Of a stretch of 64,000 nt of DNA, positions 24,593-33,949 are shown piece after piece (the first letter of the stretch is position 1; every line of letters starts with the position of its first letter). The notes beneath the pieces are model-generated. The model was not told the DNA's origin. It did not search any database and saw only the letters and a list, made by a program, of their open reading frames with translations. Position numbers and translations under genes: made by a program. Source of the DNA: Gammaproteobacteria bacterium (lineage in GTDB: Bacteria; Pseudomonadota; Gammaproteobacteria; Steroidobacterales; GCA-2729495); assembly GCA_020851975.1 (NCBI GenBank), contig JADZBS010000003.1:1-64000 (forward strand). The letters are read 5' to 3'.

Positions 24593-25531
24593 TCAGCCGC
24601 GCGGATGATGCTGGGCGTGCATCTCCTTCATGCGCTCGCGGGCCACGTGCGTGTAGATCTGCGTGGTCGACAGATCGCTGTGGCCGAGCAGCATCTGCAC
24701 GACGCGCAGGTCTGCACCGTTGTTGAGCAGATGCGTCGCGAATGCGTGTCGCAGCGTGTGCGGCGAGAGCTTGCCGAGGATGTCGGCCTTGCGGGCATAG
24801 CGCTTGATGATGTGCCAGAAGGCCTGGCGCGTCATGCGGTCGCCGCGTCGGGTCGGGAACAGGAATTCGGTCTGGCGCTCGAGCAGGATCTCCACCCGGG
24901 GACCGGAGACGAACTCACGCAGCCAGCGCTGCGCCTCCTCCCCGAGCGGAATCAGCCGCTCGCGGTCGCCCTTGCCGCGCACGCGCAGCACGCCCTGATT
25001 GAGGTTGATCTGGGCCTGGCGCAGGTTGATCAGCTCCGAAACGCGCAGCCCCGTGGCGTAGAGCAGTTCGAGCATGGTGCGGTCGCGATGGCCGATCGGA
25101 TCGTTGATGTCCGGCGCACCGAGGAGTGACTCGACCTCCGACTCGGTGAGCGACTGCGGCAGGGCACGACCGATCTTCGGCATGTCGATCTTGAGTGTCG
25201 GGTCCTCGGCCACGACACCTTCGCGCAGCAGGAAACGGTAGAAGCGGCGAAAGCTCGACAACTGACGGGCCGTGGAGCGCGGCTTGGCGCCTTCCTTGGC
25301 ACGCCAGGCGATGAAGGCGAGCAGGTCGGCTCGCGCCGCGTAGATCAGGCTCTTGTCGCGCTGGGCCAGCCAGCGTTGCAGCGCGAGCAGGTCGGCGCGG
25401 TAGGCGCCGAGCGTATTGGCCGACAGGCCGCGTTCCATCCAGATGGCGTCGAGGAAACGGTCGATGATCGCCTCGGTCGGATTCGACGGCGTGCTGGCGC
25501 CCGCCACGGTGTCTACGGATGTCGGCGACAT
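24593..25531 (-). CDS. xerD: Site-specific tyrosine recombinase XerD
   Basis: With XerC resolves chromosome dimers at dif under FtsK control. It is 312 residues. An N-terminal SAM-like DNA-binding domain (RFLDAIWMERGLSANTLGAY) is followed by the catalytic domain with Arg in ATGLRVSEL, HTLRHAFATHLL (His-x-x-Arg), LGHSDLSTTQIYTHV (second His and nucleophile Tyr). I call XerD rather than XerC from the adjacent dsbC and sequence character. Confidence 0.93.
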   Translation of the reverse strand: MSPTSVDTVAGASTPSNPTEAIIDRFLDAIWMERGLSANTLGAYRADLLALQRWLAQRDKSLIYAARADLLAFIAWRAKEGAKPRSTARQLSSFRRFYRFLLREGVVAEDPTLKIDMPKIGRALPQSLTESEVESLLGAPDINDPIGHRDRTMLELLYATGLRVSELINLRQAQINLNQGVLRVRGKGDRERLIPLGEEAQRWLREFVSGPRVEILLERQTEFLFPTRRGDRMTRQAFWHIIKRYARKADILGKLSPHTLRHAFATHLLNNGADLRVVQMLLGHSDLSTTQIYTHVARERMKEMHAQHHPRG

Positions 25532-25826
25532 GTGCTGGTTTCGCTCCGCTCAACAGGTCCTTCGGCCGCCACACACACAGACCCATCCCTGGGTCTGCCC
25601 CGGGCCAATTGCAGTTGCCGGACCCGCTTGCCGATAATCCTCTCGGGTATCGGCCTTCGCTCGTGGCGGTATCCCGGCAACCGGCGGCGCCCCTGCTGCG
25701 AATCGGGCGTCACCGCTGGCCCTTGGGGGCGGATGTTGAAATCCAGTATGCGCGGCAAGGTTTTGCCTCGGCGTGATGACACTCACAGATCCGTCAACGG
25801 CTTACATAAATTCCTGATTTGACACA
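25532..25826. other. Structured intergenic region between xerD and plsC
   Basis: 295 bp with no gene. Two clear hairpins: an 8-bp perfect stem with loop TCCC at 25578-25597 (CAGACCCA/TGGGTCTG), and a 7-bp stem with an 11-nt loop at 25630-25654 (GCCGATA/TATCGGC). Neither is followed by a T-run. Divergent promoters for xerD and plsC must lie here, but no convincing -35/-10 pair was found. Confidence 0.45.
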
Positions 25827-26573
25827 ATGCGCCAGCCAGCCGACCGTCTTGCCGCCCTGGCTCGCGCCGTTTACGGGGTCATCGCCTGGTCGGCCTTTCT
25901 GGTTGTCGCGCTCCCGCTGGTCGCCCTCGTGGCGATACTGCCCGGGGAATCGCGCCGCCGGGCGGCAACCCGACACGCGGCCCGGCTCACCCTGGCCGTG
26001 ATGGCCGCGCGCCCGCGCGTGAGCGGGCTGCAGCACCTGCCGGCCGCACCCTGCATCGTCGTCGCCAACCACGCCAGCTACCTCGATGGCATGGTGCTCA
26101 GCGCCGCCTTGCCGCCGCGCTTCGGTTTCGTCATCAAGCGCGAGATGACGCGCGTGCCGCTGGCGCACTTCCTGCTGCGCCGGATCGGCTCGCAGTTCGT
26201 GGAGCGATTCGATACCCGCCGCGGGGCGGCCGATGCCCGGCGCATCCTCGCCCTGGCCGAGTCACGCCACAGCCTCGCCTTCTTTCCCGAGGGCACGTTC
26301 CGCAGCGAACCCGGGCTGCGACGCTTCCACAGCGGTGCCTTCGCGGCGGCCGTGCGCGGCGACCTGCCCGTGGTCCCGGTGGTGATTCGTGGCACGCGCC
26401 GCATGCTCGCTGCTGGACAGCTGCTGCCGCAGCCGGGCCAGATTGAGGTTATCGTCAAGCCCGCAGTTCGCCATAACGGTGCCGACGACGCCGTCGAGGC
26501 GCTGCGAACCAGCTGCCGCGCGAGCATCCTCTCGGACCTCCCGGAACCCGACCTCGCGGCGCAGCACCCCTGA
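25827..26573 (+). CDS. plsC: 1-acyl-sn-glycerol-3-phosphate acyltransferase (PlsC family)
   Basis: Membrane-associated lysophosphatidate acyltransferase, 248 residues. A hydrophobic N-terminal segment (about residues 15-40) anchors it. The catalytic HX4D motif is NHASYLD (His82, Asp87), the substrate motif is FPEGTF, and the later PVVPVVIRG is typical. Phosphatidic-acid synthesis is the likely role, but other PlsC-family transferases (ornithine lipid, lipid A) share these motifs. ATG 25827 lacks an obvious ribosome-binding site. Confidence 0.85.
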   Translation: MRQPADRLAALARAVYGVIAWSAFLVVALPLVALVAILPGESRRRAATRHAARLTLAVMAARPRVSGLQHLPAAPCIVVANHASYLDGMVLSAALPPRFGFVIKREMTRVPLAHFLLRRIGSQFVERFDTRRGAADARRILALAESRHSLAFFPEGTFRSEPGLRRFHSGAFAAAVRGDLPVVPVVIRGTRRMLAAGQLLPQPGQIEVIVKPAVRHNGADDAVEALRTSCRASILSDLPEPDLAAQHP

Positions 26574-26605
26574 ATCTCCCGGTACCGGATCCCGCACGAC
26601 ATGGC

Positions 26606-26634
26606 TTGGCGTTGCTCTTTTTGCAACGCATAAT
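26606..26634 (+). promoter_or_regulatory. Thiolase promoter with a dyad operator in the spacer
   Basis: TTGGCG (-35), a 17-bp spacer and CATAAT (-10). The perfect dyad GCGTTGC-N7-GCAACGC at 26609-26629 fills the space from inside the -35 to the first base of the -10. This is the expected position of a repressor operator. Confidence 0.6.
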
Positions 26635-26673
26635 CGGCGCCTTGTTTGCAGTGCACTAACCAAGGACATTCCC

Positions 26674-27882
26674 GTGAAGGCGCAAGCCATCGTCATCGTC
26701 GCCGCCCGCCGCACCCCGATCGGCGCATTCCAGGGAGCACTCGCCCCACTCACCGCCCTGCAACTCATGGCGCCCGCCATACGCGCCAGCGTGGAGGATG
26801 CCGGCCTCGACGGCAGCCACATCGACCGGGCACTCATCGGCTGCGTCCTGCAGGCCGGTGTCGGCCAGGCCCCGGGACGCCAGGCAGTACTCGCCGCCGG
26901 CCTGCCCGTGGCCGTGCCGACGATCACGATCAACAAGGTATGCGGCTCGGGCATGGTCACGCTCATGCTCGGCCACGACCTCATCCGCAGCGGCAGCGCC
27001 AGCGTGGTGCTCGCTGGCGGCATGGAATCGATGAGCAATGCCCCGTATCTGCTGCCGAAGGCGCGCGCCGGCTACCGCATCGGCCACCAGGAGGTCCTCG
27101 ACCACATGTACCGCGACGGGCTGCAGGACCCGTACAGCGGCAACATGATGGGACACTTCGCCGAACAGACGGCGCGCCGCTATGGCTTCACCCGCGAGGA
27201 GCAGGACGCCTTTGCCGCCGAGTCGGTGCGCCGCGCCCGCGCTGCCTGCGAAAGCGGTCGCTTCACCGCCGAGATCGTGCCCGTGAAGATCGCGAGTCGC
27301 GCCGGCGAGACGGTCGTCGCGCAGGACGAGGAGCCGTTCCGGGCCGACCTCGCGCGCATCCCGAAGCTCAAGCCCGCCTTCGCGAAGGACGGCACCGTCA
27401 CCGCGGCGAGCTCCTCGTCGATCTCCGACGGAGCCGCGGCCCTGCTGCTGATGACCGAAGCCGAGGCGACCCGCCGGGGTCTCGCGCCGCTCGCGCGCAT
27501 CGCAGCCTCGGCCGTGCACGCGCACGAGCCGGAGTGGTTCACCACGGCGCCGACGGACGCGATCCGCTCGGCGCTCGGGAAGGCAGGCTGGCGCGCCAGC
27601 GAGGTCGATCTCTACGAGATCAACGAGGCCTTCGCCTGCGTCACGATGGGCTCGATGCGGGAACTCGACCTCGACCCGGCACGCGTCAACGTCAACGGCG
27701 GTGCCTGTGCGCTCGGTCACCCGATCGGCGCGACCGGGGCACGCCTGGTGGTCTCGCTGGTGCACGCGCTGCGCGCGCGCGGCGCACGCCGCGGCGTGGC
27801 GTCGCTGTGCATCGGCGGCGGTGAAGCCCTCGCCATGGCGATCGAGGCCTGCCAGGGCCCGGGCGGCTACATCCCGGTGTAG
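26674..27882 (+). CDS. Acetyl-CoA C-acetyltransferase (thiolase II)
   Basis: Condenses or cleaves acetoacetyl-CoA or related beta-ketoacyl-CoA. It has 402 residues from GTG 26674, with AAGGA 7 nt upstream; the open frame before it is read-through of plsC and is not used. The acylated Cys90 is in INKVCGSGM, the second motif is NVNGGACALGHPIGATGAR (His) and the proton-donor Cys is in LCIGGGEA. Length and loops suit biosynthetic/acetoacetyl thiolases. It converges on ETF-QO with a 16-bp overlap, so electron transfer from beta-oxidation is nearby. Confidence 0.92.
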   Translation: MKAQAIVIVAARRTPIGAFQGALAPLTALQLMAPAIRASVEDAGLDGSHIDRALIGCVLQAGVGQAPGRQAVLAAGLPVAVPTITINKVCGSGMVTLMLGHDLIRSGSASVVLAGGMESMSNAPYLLPKARAGYRIGHQEVLDHMYRDGLQDPYSGNMMGHFAEQTARRYGFTREEQDAFAAESVRRARAACESGRFTAEIVPVKIASRAGETVVAQDEEPFRADLARIPKLKPAFAKDGTVTAASSSSISDGAAALLLMTEAEATRRGLAPLARIAASAVHAHEPEWFTTAPTDAIRSALGKAGWRASEVDLYEINEAFACVTMGSMRELDLDPARVNVNGGACALGHPIGATGARLVVSLVHALRARGARRGVASLCIGGGEALAMAIEACQGPGGYIPV

Positions 27883-29516
27883 TTAGGCCCGCCGCCACCC
27901 TCGGGCACGACCCAGTTGATGTTCTGCGCAGGATCCTTGATGTCGCAGGTCTTGCAGTGGACGCAGTTCTGCGCGTTGATCTGCAGGCGGGGCCCGGCCG
28001 CTTCCGCCACGATCTCGTAGACGCCCGCCGGGCAGTAGCGCTGCGCCGGCTCTGCGTAGCGTGGCAGGTTGTGCCGCACCGGCACCTGCGGATCGGCGAG
28101 CTGCAGGTGGCAGGGCTGGTCTTCCTCGTGGTTGGTGCTCGAGAGGTATACCGACGACAACCGGTCGAAGCTGACCGCACCGTCGGGCTTCGGGTACTCG
28201 ATGCGGGTGCAATCGGCAGCGGGCTTCGTCGCCGCGTGGTCCGGCACCCGGTTGTGCAGCGTGAACGGCAGCCGGCCGCCGGCAATGTTCTGGTCGAACC
28301 AGGTGAAGGCGGCGCCGGCGAGGGTGCCGAAGTGGTGCTGGGCGGGTCCGAAATTGCGTGCCTGCTCGAGCTCGCGCCACACCCAGGAGTCGCGCACGCG
28401 CTGCTCGTAGTCGGCAAGCAGCGCCGGGGCGGCCTCCCCCTGGCGCAGGGCCGCGAACAGGGACTCGGCTGCCAGCATGCCGGTCTTCATCGCCGTATGG
28501 GAACCCTTGATCTTGGCACCGTTCAGGAACCCCGCCTCGCAGCCGGCGAGCAGCCCGCCGGGGAACGCGAGCCGCGGCAGCGACTGCAGCCCGCCCTTGT
28601 TGACGGCACGGGCACCGTAGGCGATGCGCTTGCCACCCTCGAGCACGGCGCGGATGCGCGGGTGCTGCTTCCAGCGCTGGAACTCCTCGAACGGATTCAG
28701 CCAGGGATTCGGGTAGTTCAGCGCGACGATGAGGCCGAGATACACCTGGTGGCCGGCGGCATGGTAGACGAATCCACCGCCCTCGGTGTCACCGCCGAGT
28801 GGCCAGCCGAGCGTATGCATGACGTGGCCGGCACGGTGGCGCGCGGGGTCCACCGCCCAGACCTCCTTCAGGCCGATGCCGTAGTGCTGCGGATCACAGT
28901 CGCGGCGCAGGTCGAAGCGGCGCATCAGCTCCTTGCCGAGGCTGCCCCGACAGCCCTCGGCGAAGAGCGTGTAACGGGCCCGCAGCTCGTAGCCGGGCTG
29001 GAAGCCGCTCTTCGGCTGACCGTCGCGGTCGCGGCCCATGTCACCGGTGACGACACCGGTCACGCGGCCGTCCTCGCAGAGCAGCCCGGCCGCGGCAAAG
29101 CCCGGGAAGAGGTTCACCCCCTGCGCTTCCGCGCGCCGGCCGAGCCAGCGACAGACGTCGCCCAGGCTGACGATGAAGTTGCCGTCGTTGCGCGCCGGCC
29201 GCGGCACCAGCATGTGCGGGACACGCCAGCCGCCGCCGCGGGTGAGGAACCAGAAGTCGTCGCCGGTCACGGCCGTCGCAGCCGGTGCGTCCGCGCCGCT
29301 GCGCCAGTCCGGGTACAGCTCGTCGAGCGCCGTCGGCTCCAGCACGGCGCCGGAAATGACGTGGGCACCGATCTCCGAACCCTTCTCGACGACCGCCACG
29401 CCGAGTTCGACGCCGGCCTCGGCAGCCAGCTGCGTCAGGTGGCAGGCCGCGGCGAGGCCACAGGGTCCCGCACCGACGATGACCACGTCGAATTCCATGG
29501 ACTCGCGTTCCGACAT
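27867..29516 (-). CDS. Electron transfer flavoprotein-ubiquinone oxidoreductase
   Basis: Inner-membrane FAD and [4Fe-4S] enzyme that passes electrons from ETF (acyl-CoA dehydrogenases) to ubiquinone. The product is 549 residues from ATG 29516. The FAD-binding VVIVGAGPCGLAAACHL is at the N-terminus; the cluster ligands are in CPAGVYEI and CVHCKTCDIKDPAQNINW at the C-terminus. Length matches the mature family. A TAGAAT -10 with GGCCGCC discriminator lies about 50 bp upstream. The etfAB genes are not in the window. Confidence 0.95.
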   Translation of the reverse strand: MSERESMEFDVVIVGAGPCGLAAACHLTQLAAEAGVELGVAVVEKGSEIGAHVISGAVLEPTALDELYPDWRSGADAPAATAVTGDDFWFLTRGGGWRVPHMLVPRPARNDGNFIVSLGDVCRWLGRRAEAQGVNLFPGFAAAGLLCEDGRVTGVVTGDMGRDRDGQPKSGFQPGYELRARYTLFAEGCRGSLGKELMRRFDLRRDCDPQHYGIGLKEVWAVDPARHRAGHVMHTLGWPLGGDTEGGGFVYHAAGHQVYLGLIVALNYPNPWLNPFEEFQRWKQHPRIRAVLEGGKRIAYGARAVNKGGLQSLPRLAFPGGLLAGCEAGFLNGAKIKGSHTAMKTGMLAAESLFAALRQGEAAPALLADYEQRVRDSWVWRELEQARNFGPAQHHFGTLAGAAFTWFDQNIAGGRLPFTLHNRVPDHAATKPAADCTRIEYPKPDGAVSFDRLSSVYLSSTNHEEDQPCHLQLADPQVPVRHNLPRYAEPAQRYCPAGVYEIVAEAAGPRLQINAQNCVHCKTCDIKDPAQNINWVVPEGGGGPNYTGM

Positions 29517-29563
29517 TGCCCGTGCCTCGCTGCCCCGTCCCGGCCGTCGACCGGCCGGCGGCC

Positions 29564-29569
29564 ATTCTA
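29564..29569 (-). promoter_or_regulatory. -10 box for ETF-QO gene
   Basis: TAGAAT on the minus strand followed by GGCCGCC, 48 bp before the start codon; member of the recurrent TANAAT class. Confidence 0.4.
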
Positions 29570-29635
29570 CTGTGGCCGCGGAATCGTTACATTGCCCGCG
29601 CTGCCCGGGTCCCTGCGAGCCGCGCAGCCCCGCCC

Positions 29636-30733
29636 ATGAATCTCGAACAGCACTACGTCCGCGCACTCGCCGAACGGTCATTCGCGCCCGACCCCGCCCA
29701 GCTCGCCGCGGTGGCGGTGCTCGAGCGCGTGCGTCGCGAACTCGGCGCACACGCAGCACGACGCGCCGGCTTGCTGCCGGCGTTGCGCCGGCGCCTGCGC
29801 GGCGGTGGAGAGGGGCCCGTACGCGGCGCCTACCTCTGGGGCGGTGTCGGGCGCGGCAAGACCTTCGTGATGGACCTGTTCTTCGACAGCCTGCCCTTCC
29901 CGGAGAAACTGCGACACCACTTCCACCGCCTGATGTACTTCGTCCACGGCCGGCTGAAGGCGCTGCCCGGCGAGGTCGACCCGCTCGGCATCGTCGCCGG
30001 CGAACTCGCCACCCGGGCACGCGTCATCTGCTTCGACGAGTTCCATGTCGCCGACATCGCTGACGCGATGATCCTCGGCAACCTGCTCGATGCGCTGTTC
30101 CGTCGCGGCGTGACGCTGGTGGCCACGTCCAACGCGCCGCCGCAGGATCTGTACCGTGGCGGCCTGCAGCGCCAGCGCTTCCTGCCGGCCATCGACCTCC
30201 TGTGCCGTCACACCGAGGTCCTGCGGGTCGACGGCGGCAGCGACTATCGCCTGCGCGCACTCGAGCAGGCCGAGATCTACCACGCGCCGCTCGATGCGGC
30301 GGCCGACGCCGGGCTCTCGCACTGGTTCGACTCGCTCGCACCGGACGCCGGCACCCGGGGCGAGCCGGTCGAGGTCAACGGCCGCGACATCGCCACGCGC
30401 CGGTGCGCGGATGGCGTGGTGTGGTTCGACTTCGCCGCGCTGTGCGCCGGCCCACGCAGTCAGGACGACTACATCGAGATCGCCCGCACCTTCCAGGCCG
30501 TGCTGGTCTCCGCCGTCCCGCTGCTCGACGAGACGCGCGAGAACGAGGCGCGGCGCTTCATCGCGCTGGTCGACGAGTTCTACGACCGGCGCGTCAAGCT
30601 CATCCTCTCGGCGGCCGCCCCGGTCGCCGGGCTGTACACGGGCAGCCGTCTGGCCCGTGAATTCGAGCGCACCCGCAGCCGGCTGCTCGAGATGCAGTCG
30701 CGCGACTACCTCGCCGCCGCGCACCTGCCCTGA
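29636..30733 (+). CDS. zapE: Cell-division ATPase ZapE (AFG1 family)
   Basis: AFG1-like P-loop ATPase, in E. coli a destabiliser of FtsZ polymers at late division. It has 365 residues from ATG 29636. Walker A is GGVGRGKT, Walker [16 protein letters not shown], sensor TSNAPP, and the family segment FHRLMYFVH is present. It diverges from ETF-QO and is followed by gpmA at 77 bp. Confidence 0.92.
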   Translation: MNLEQHYVRALAERSFAPDPAQLAAVAVLERVRRELGAHAARRAGLLPALRRRLRGGGEGPVRGAYLWGGVGRGKTFVMDLFFDSLPFPEKLRHHFHRLMYFVHGRLKALPGEVDPLGIVAGELATRARVICFDEFHVADIADAMILGNLLDALFRRGVTLVATSNAPPQDLYRGGLQRQRFLPAIDLLCRHTEVLRVDGGSDYRLRALEQAEIYHAPLDAAADAGLSHWFDSLAPDAGTRGEPVEVNGRDIATRRCADGVVWFDFAALCAGPRSQDDYIEIARTFQAVLVSAVPLLDETRENEARRFIALVDEFYDRRVKLILSAAAPVAGLYTGSRLAREFERTRSRLLEMQSRDYLAAAHLP

Positions 30734-30765
30734 CACGCGGGCCGGCCGATCCATGCATGATCCAT

Positions 30766-30771
30766 TATCAT
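30766..30771 (+). promoter_or_regulatory. Possible -10 box for gpmA
   Basis: TATCAT 39 bp before the preferred gpmA start; no convincing -35. Confidence 0.3.
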
Positions 30772-30810
30772 GAGCAGCCGGTGAGCCACCCGCACGAAAG
30801 GACCGCACGC

Positions 30811-31554
30811 ATGCCCGGCAAGCTCGTCCTCTGCCGCCACGGCCAGAGCATCTGGAACCTCGAGAACCTGTTCACCGGCTGGGTGGACATCGACCTCACG
30901 GAGCAGGGTCGCGCGGAGGCCGCTGAAGCCGGCCGCCAGCTCAAGGCCCTCGACCTGCAGTTCGACTGCGCCTTCACCTCCGTGCTCAAGCGCGCCATCC
31001 GTACGCTGTGGATCGTGCTCGACGAGATGGATCTCATGTGGATTCCCGTGGAACGCAGCTGGCGGCTCAACGAGCGCCACTACGGCGCCCTGCAGGGCCT
31101 GGACAAGGCCCAGACCGCCGCGCTGCACGGCGAGGACAAGGTCAAGGTCTGGCGGCGCAGCTACGACACGCCCCCGCCACCGCTCGCCGACGACGATGCG
31201 CGCCACCCCCGCTTCGACCGCCGCTACCACGGCATCGATGGCCTGCCGGCCGCCGAATCGCTGAAGGATACGCTCGCCCGCGTGCTGCCGTACTGGGAGT
31301 CGACAATAGCCCCACGCCTGCGCGCCGGGGAGAACGTGCTCGTCGCCGCCCACGGCAACAGCCTGCGCGCGCTGGTGAAGATGCTCGATGGCATCTCCGA
31401 TCGCGACATCACCGAGCTGAACATCCCGACCGGCATCCCGCTCCTCTACGAGCTCGACGCCGGACTGCGCCCGCGCGAGCGACGCTACATCGGCGATCCG
31501 CAGGCCGTGGCCCGGGCCGCAGCCGCGGTGGCCGCACAGGGCAAGGCCAGGTGA
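30811..31554 (+). CDS. gpmA: 2,3-bisphosphoglycerate-dependent phosphoglycerate mutase
   Basis: Interconverts 3- and 2-phosphoglycerate through a phosphohistidine. The product has 247 residues from ATG 30811, which has AAAGGA upstream and begins [13 protein letters not shown] as expected; an ATG at 30757 would add 18 residues without family support. The phosphorylated His10 is in CRHGQS, the acid/base region is [12 protein letters not shown], and the second His is in [11 protein letters not shown]. It overlaps the carbonic-anhydrase-like gene by GTGA. Confidence 0.96.
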   Translation: MPGKLVLCRHGQSIWNLENLFTGWVDIDLTEQGRAEAAEAGRQLKALDLQFDCAFTSVLKRAIRTLWIVLDEMDLMWIPVERSWRLNERHYGALQGLDKAQTAALHGEDKVKVWRRSYDTPPPPLADDDARHPRFDRRYHGIDGLPAAESLKDTLARVLPYWESTIAPRLRAGENVLVAAHGNSLRALVKMLDGISDRDITELNIPTGIPLLYELDAGLRPRERRYIGDPQAVARAAAAVAAQGKAR

Positions 31555-32069
31555 TCTACGCGCTCGGCGAACAGGTTCCCCAGGTGGCCGCCGACGCCTT
31601 CGTCGCCGCGAGCGCGGCCGTCATCGGCGACGTCCACGTCGGTGCAGGCGCGAGCGTGTGGTTCGGCGCCGTGCTGCGCGGTGACGTCGAGCGCCTCACG
31701 ATCGGACCCGGCACCAACGTCCAGGACAATGCCGTTCTGCACGCCGACCCCGGCGCGCCGCTCGAAATCGGCGCACGCGTGACCATCGGGCACCTGGCCA
31801 TGCTTCACGGTTGTCACGTCGGCGACGATGCACTGATCGGCATCGGCACCATCGTCATGAACCACGCGCACATCGGCGCACGCTGCATCGTCGGCGCCGG
31901 TGCGCTGGTGACGGAGGGCAAGTCCTTTCCAGACGGCGTGCTGATCGTCGGTTCGCCCGCCCGTGTGGTGCGCGAACTCACGGCCGAGGACTTCGCCCGC
32001 GTCGCCGCCAACACGCAGCGCTACGTCGAGCGCGCCCGGATCTACCGCCAGGCGCTACGCCCGCTCTGA
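31551..32069 (+). CDS. Gamma-carbonic anhydrase family protein
   Basis: Left-handed beta-helix protein of the gamma-carbonic anhydrase (YrdA/PaaY-like) family, 172 residues from a GTG start coupled to gpmA. The three zinc-ligand histidines are His64 (VLHAD), His81 and His86 ([11 protein letters not shown]). Hexapeptide repeats ([20 protein letters not shown]) precede them. Whether members such as this are active anhydrases or thioesterases is not known from sequence. Convergent with tesB, overlapping by 15 bp. Confidence 0.9.
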   Translation: MIYALGEQVPQVAADAFVAASAAVIGDVHVGAGASVWFGAVLRGDVERLTIGPGTNVQDNAVLHADPGAPLEIGARVTIGHLAMLHGCHVGDDALIGIGTIVMNHAHIGARCIVGAGALVTEGKSFPDGVLIVGSPARVVRELTAEDFARVAANTQRYVERARIYRQALRPL

Positions 32070-32921
32070 ATGCAGGCGCACCAGGCCCTCCTGGGCCAGC
32101 GAAGCCACCATCCGGCCGTCCTGCGTGAACACCTGACCGCGCGCCAGGCCACGGGCGCCGGCAGCCGTCGGGCTGTCGAGGTCGAACAGCAGCCACTCGT
32201 CCACCCGCACCGGACGGTGAAACCACATGGCGTGGTCCAGGCTCGCCACCTGCAATCCCTCGCGGCCGGTGTACGTGCCGTGCGGCAACAGGGCGGTGCC
32301 GATCAGTTCGTAGTCGGAGATGTAGGCGAACAGCACCTGGTGCAGGGACTCATCGTCGGGCAGCCGGTCCACGGCTTTCATCCAGACGCGCTTGATCGGC
32401 GGGAAACCGTCCGTCGCCAGGAACTGCTCCGGCACCACGGGCTTGACCGTGAACGGCCGGCGGTGGGCCAGAAACCGGATCAGTCGCGGAGGCAGGTTCG
32501 GGCCCCGTTCGCGTGCCAGGACCCCGATGTCCTGCAGCGAGTCCGGGTGCGGGACGTCGGGCATCGGTGTCTGGTGCTCCACACCGGTCTCCGGCACCTG
32601 GAACGACGCTGCAAGGTTGAAGATCTGCTCGCCGTGCTGGATGGCGACGACGCGGCGGTTGGAGAACGTCGACCCGTCGCGGGCACGGTCGACCTCGTAG
32701 ACGACCGGTGCGGCGACATCGCCGCGCTTCAGGAAGTAGGCGTGCAGCGAGTGCACGCTGCGGCCGACGGCCGTGCGGCTCGCGGCCGCCAGCGCCTGGC
32801 CGAGCACCTGCCCGCCGAACACCTGCGGTATGCCGATGTCGCGGCTCTGGCCGCGGAAGCGGTTGTCTCCTGCCTGCTCGAGATCGAGGAGCCTGATCAG
32901 TTCCTGCAACGCCTGGTCCAT
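32055..32921 (-). CDS. tesB: Acyl-CoA thioesterase II
   Basis: Hydrolyses medium- and long-chain acyl-CoA. It has 288 residues from ATG 32921, preceded by GGGGGC; the ATG at 32951 is part of the -10/discriminator string and is not favoured. Double hot-dog fold: first half ends near FNLAASFQVPE, second half contains LDHAMWFHRP. The catalytic Asp/Gln/Thr region is visible (SLDHAMWFHR, and the late GLARGQVFTQDG). Confidence 0.94.
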   Translation of the reverse strand: MDQALQELIRLLDLEQAGDNRFRGQSRDIGIPQVFGGQVLGQALAAASRTAVGRSVHSLHAYFLKRGDVAAPVVYEVDRARDGSTFSNRRVVAIQHGEQIFNLAASFQVPETGVEHQTPMPDVPHPDSLQDIGVLARERGPNLPPRLIRFLAHRRPFTVKPVVPEQFLATDGFPPIKRVWMKAVDRLPDDESLHQVLFAYISDYELIGTALLPHGTYTGREGLQVASLDHAMWFHRPVRVDEWLLFDLDSPTAAGARGLARGQVFTQDGRMVASLAQEGLVRLHSERA

Positions 32922-32943
32922 GCTGCCCCCGTCATTCCGGATC

Positions 32944-32955
32944 GGCGCCATTGTA
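32944..32955 (-). promoter_or_regulatory. TACAAT -10 box with GGCGCC discriminator before tesB
   Basis: TACAATGGCGCC on the minus strand, identical to the string before the Nudix gene. +1 would fall about 22 bp before the tesB start. Confidence 0.45.
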
Positions 32956-33085
32956 GCGACACTGCACGCGGAGGAGCTGTGTTAACTTGGGCACCGGAAC
33001 GCAAGGCCAGGGGATCAAGGCGCATGCACTCCACACCGGGGGAACAGCGGCTCTGCCGGACCGGCATCCGGGTCGTGGCCCTGGC

Positions 33086-33949
33086 ATGAGCATGCGTTGC
33101 ATCCGTGACCTCCTCGAGTCCTACCTCGGCCTGCTGGTCACCGCCGGTGACTACGCTCTCGCCATCCAGCCACAGCTGGCGCGGCGCGCGCCGAAGGATG
33201 GTCACAACGCCTGGGTGGCAGCCCTCACGGACGCCGATCTCTCGGTGCAGAACCTCTTCGAGGTGGCCACGCTCGCGCGCTTCCCGCAGGTGCGCTTCTT
33301 CGGCGAGGAATACGCGCAGTCGCTGAATCAGAAATACTTCCCCGCCCGCGCCGAGATCGCGGTGCACCTCGATCCGGTCAACGGCACCTTCCTGTTCCAG
33401 AACCAGCGGCCGAACTGGGACATCCTGCTCAGCATCGCCGAGCACGGGCGGCTGGCAGCCGCCGTGAGTTACGTGCCGGCGAGCGGCCGTTTCTATCTCG
33501 CATTGCGCGGCACCGGTGCACTGACCGGCGAGCGCCGCCACCCGCGACTCGCCGACATGGTGCCACTCGCCACGCGCCCCGGCAGCCACCAGTGCCTCAC
33601 CTACCAGACGCCGGAGGTCAACGAACGGCTGCGCGGCGAGTTCGAGTGCTTCGACATCGTCGCCGACGACGACCCGGCGCGTGGCCTCGACAACCTGAAC
33701 GAGTTCTACAGCGGGCGCCTGGCGGCCTTCGCCTGCCGCGCCGGCGACTGTCTCGACTGGGGTGCGGCGGCCTTCATCGCCGTGGCTGCCGGTGGCCGTG
33801 CCACCCACCTCGACGGCAGCCCGCTCGACATCTTCGAGGACTTCGATCCGCAGCGCAGCGTCGACATGCTGGTGGCGGCCGACGCCGCCACCCACGCCGC
33901 CATCATGGCGCGCCTGGGACGACGGGTGGCGGCCGGAACCCCCCGCTGA
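33086..33949 (+). CDS. Inositol-monophosphatase-like protein with altered metal site
   Basis: A 287-residue member of the inositol monophosphatase/bisphosphate nucleotidase superfamily. FFGEEY (Glu74-Glu75) and LDPVNGTFLF (Asp96, Asn99) are aligned with the family's GEE and DPxDGT motifs, and LDWGAAAFIAVAAGG with WDxAAxxLIxxEAGG. Thus the second metal Asp is Asn99, the third-site Asp of WD is Gly, and the EAGG Glu is Ala. Activity is therefore doubtful; it may be a pseudoenzyme or have a different metal geometry. Its 3' end overlaps a convergent amidase by 47 bp. The start could also be ATG 33092. Confidence 0.7.
   Translation: MSMRCIRDLLESYLGLLVTAGDYALAIQPQLARRAPKDGHNAWVAALTDADLSVQNLFEVATLARFPQVRFFGEEYAQSLNQKYFPARAEIAVHLDPVNGTFLFQNQRPNWDILLSIAEHGRLAAAVSYVPASGRFYLALRGTGALTGERRHPRLADMVPLATRPGSHQCLTYQTPEVNERLRGEFECFDIVADDDPARGLDNLNEFYSGRLAAFACRAGDCLDWGAAAFIAVAAGGRATHLDGSPLDIFEDFDPQRSVDMLVAADAATHAAIMARLGRRVAAGTPR

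Noticed and set aside
26609-26629. Thiolase-upstream dyad as a terminator for plsC
   Set aside because: The T-run lies in the loop, not after the stem, and the dyad fits the -35/-10 interval of a good promoter.
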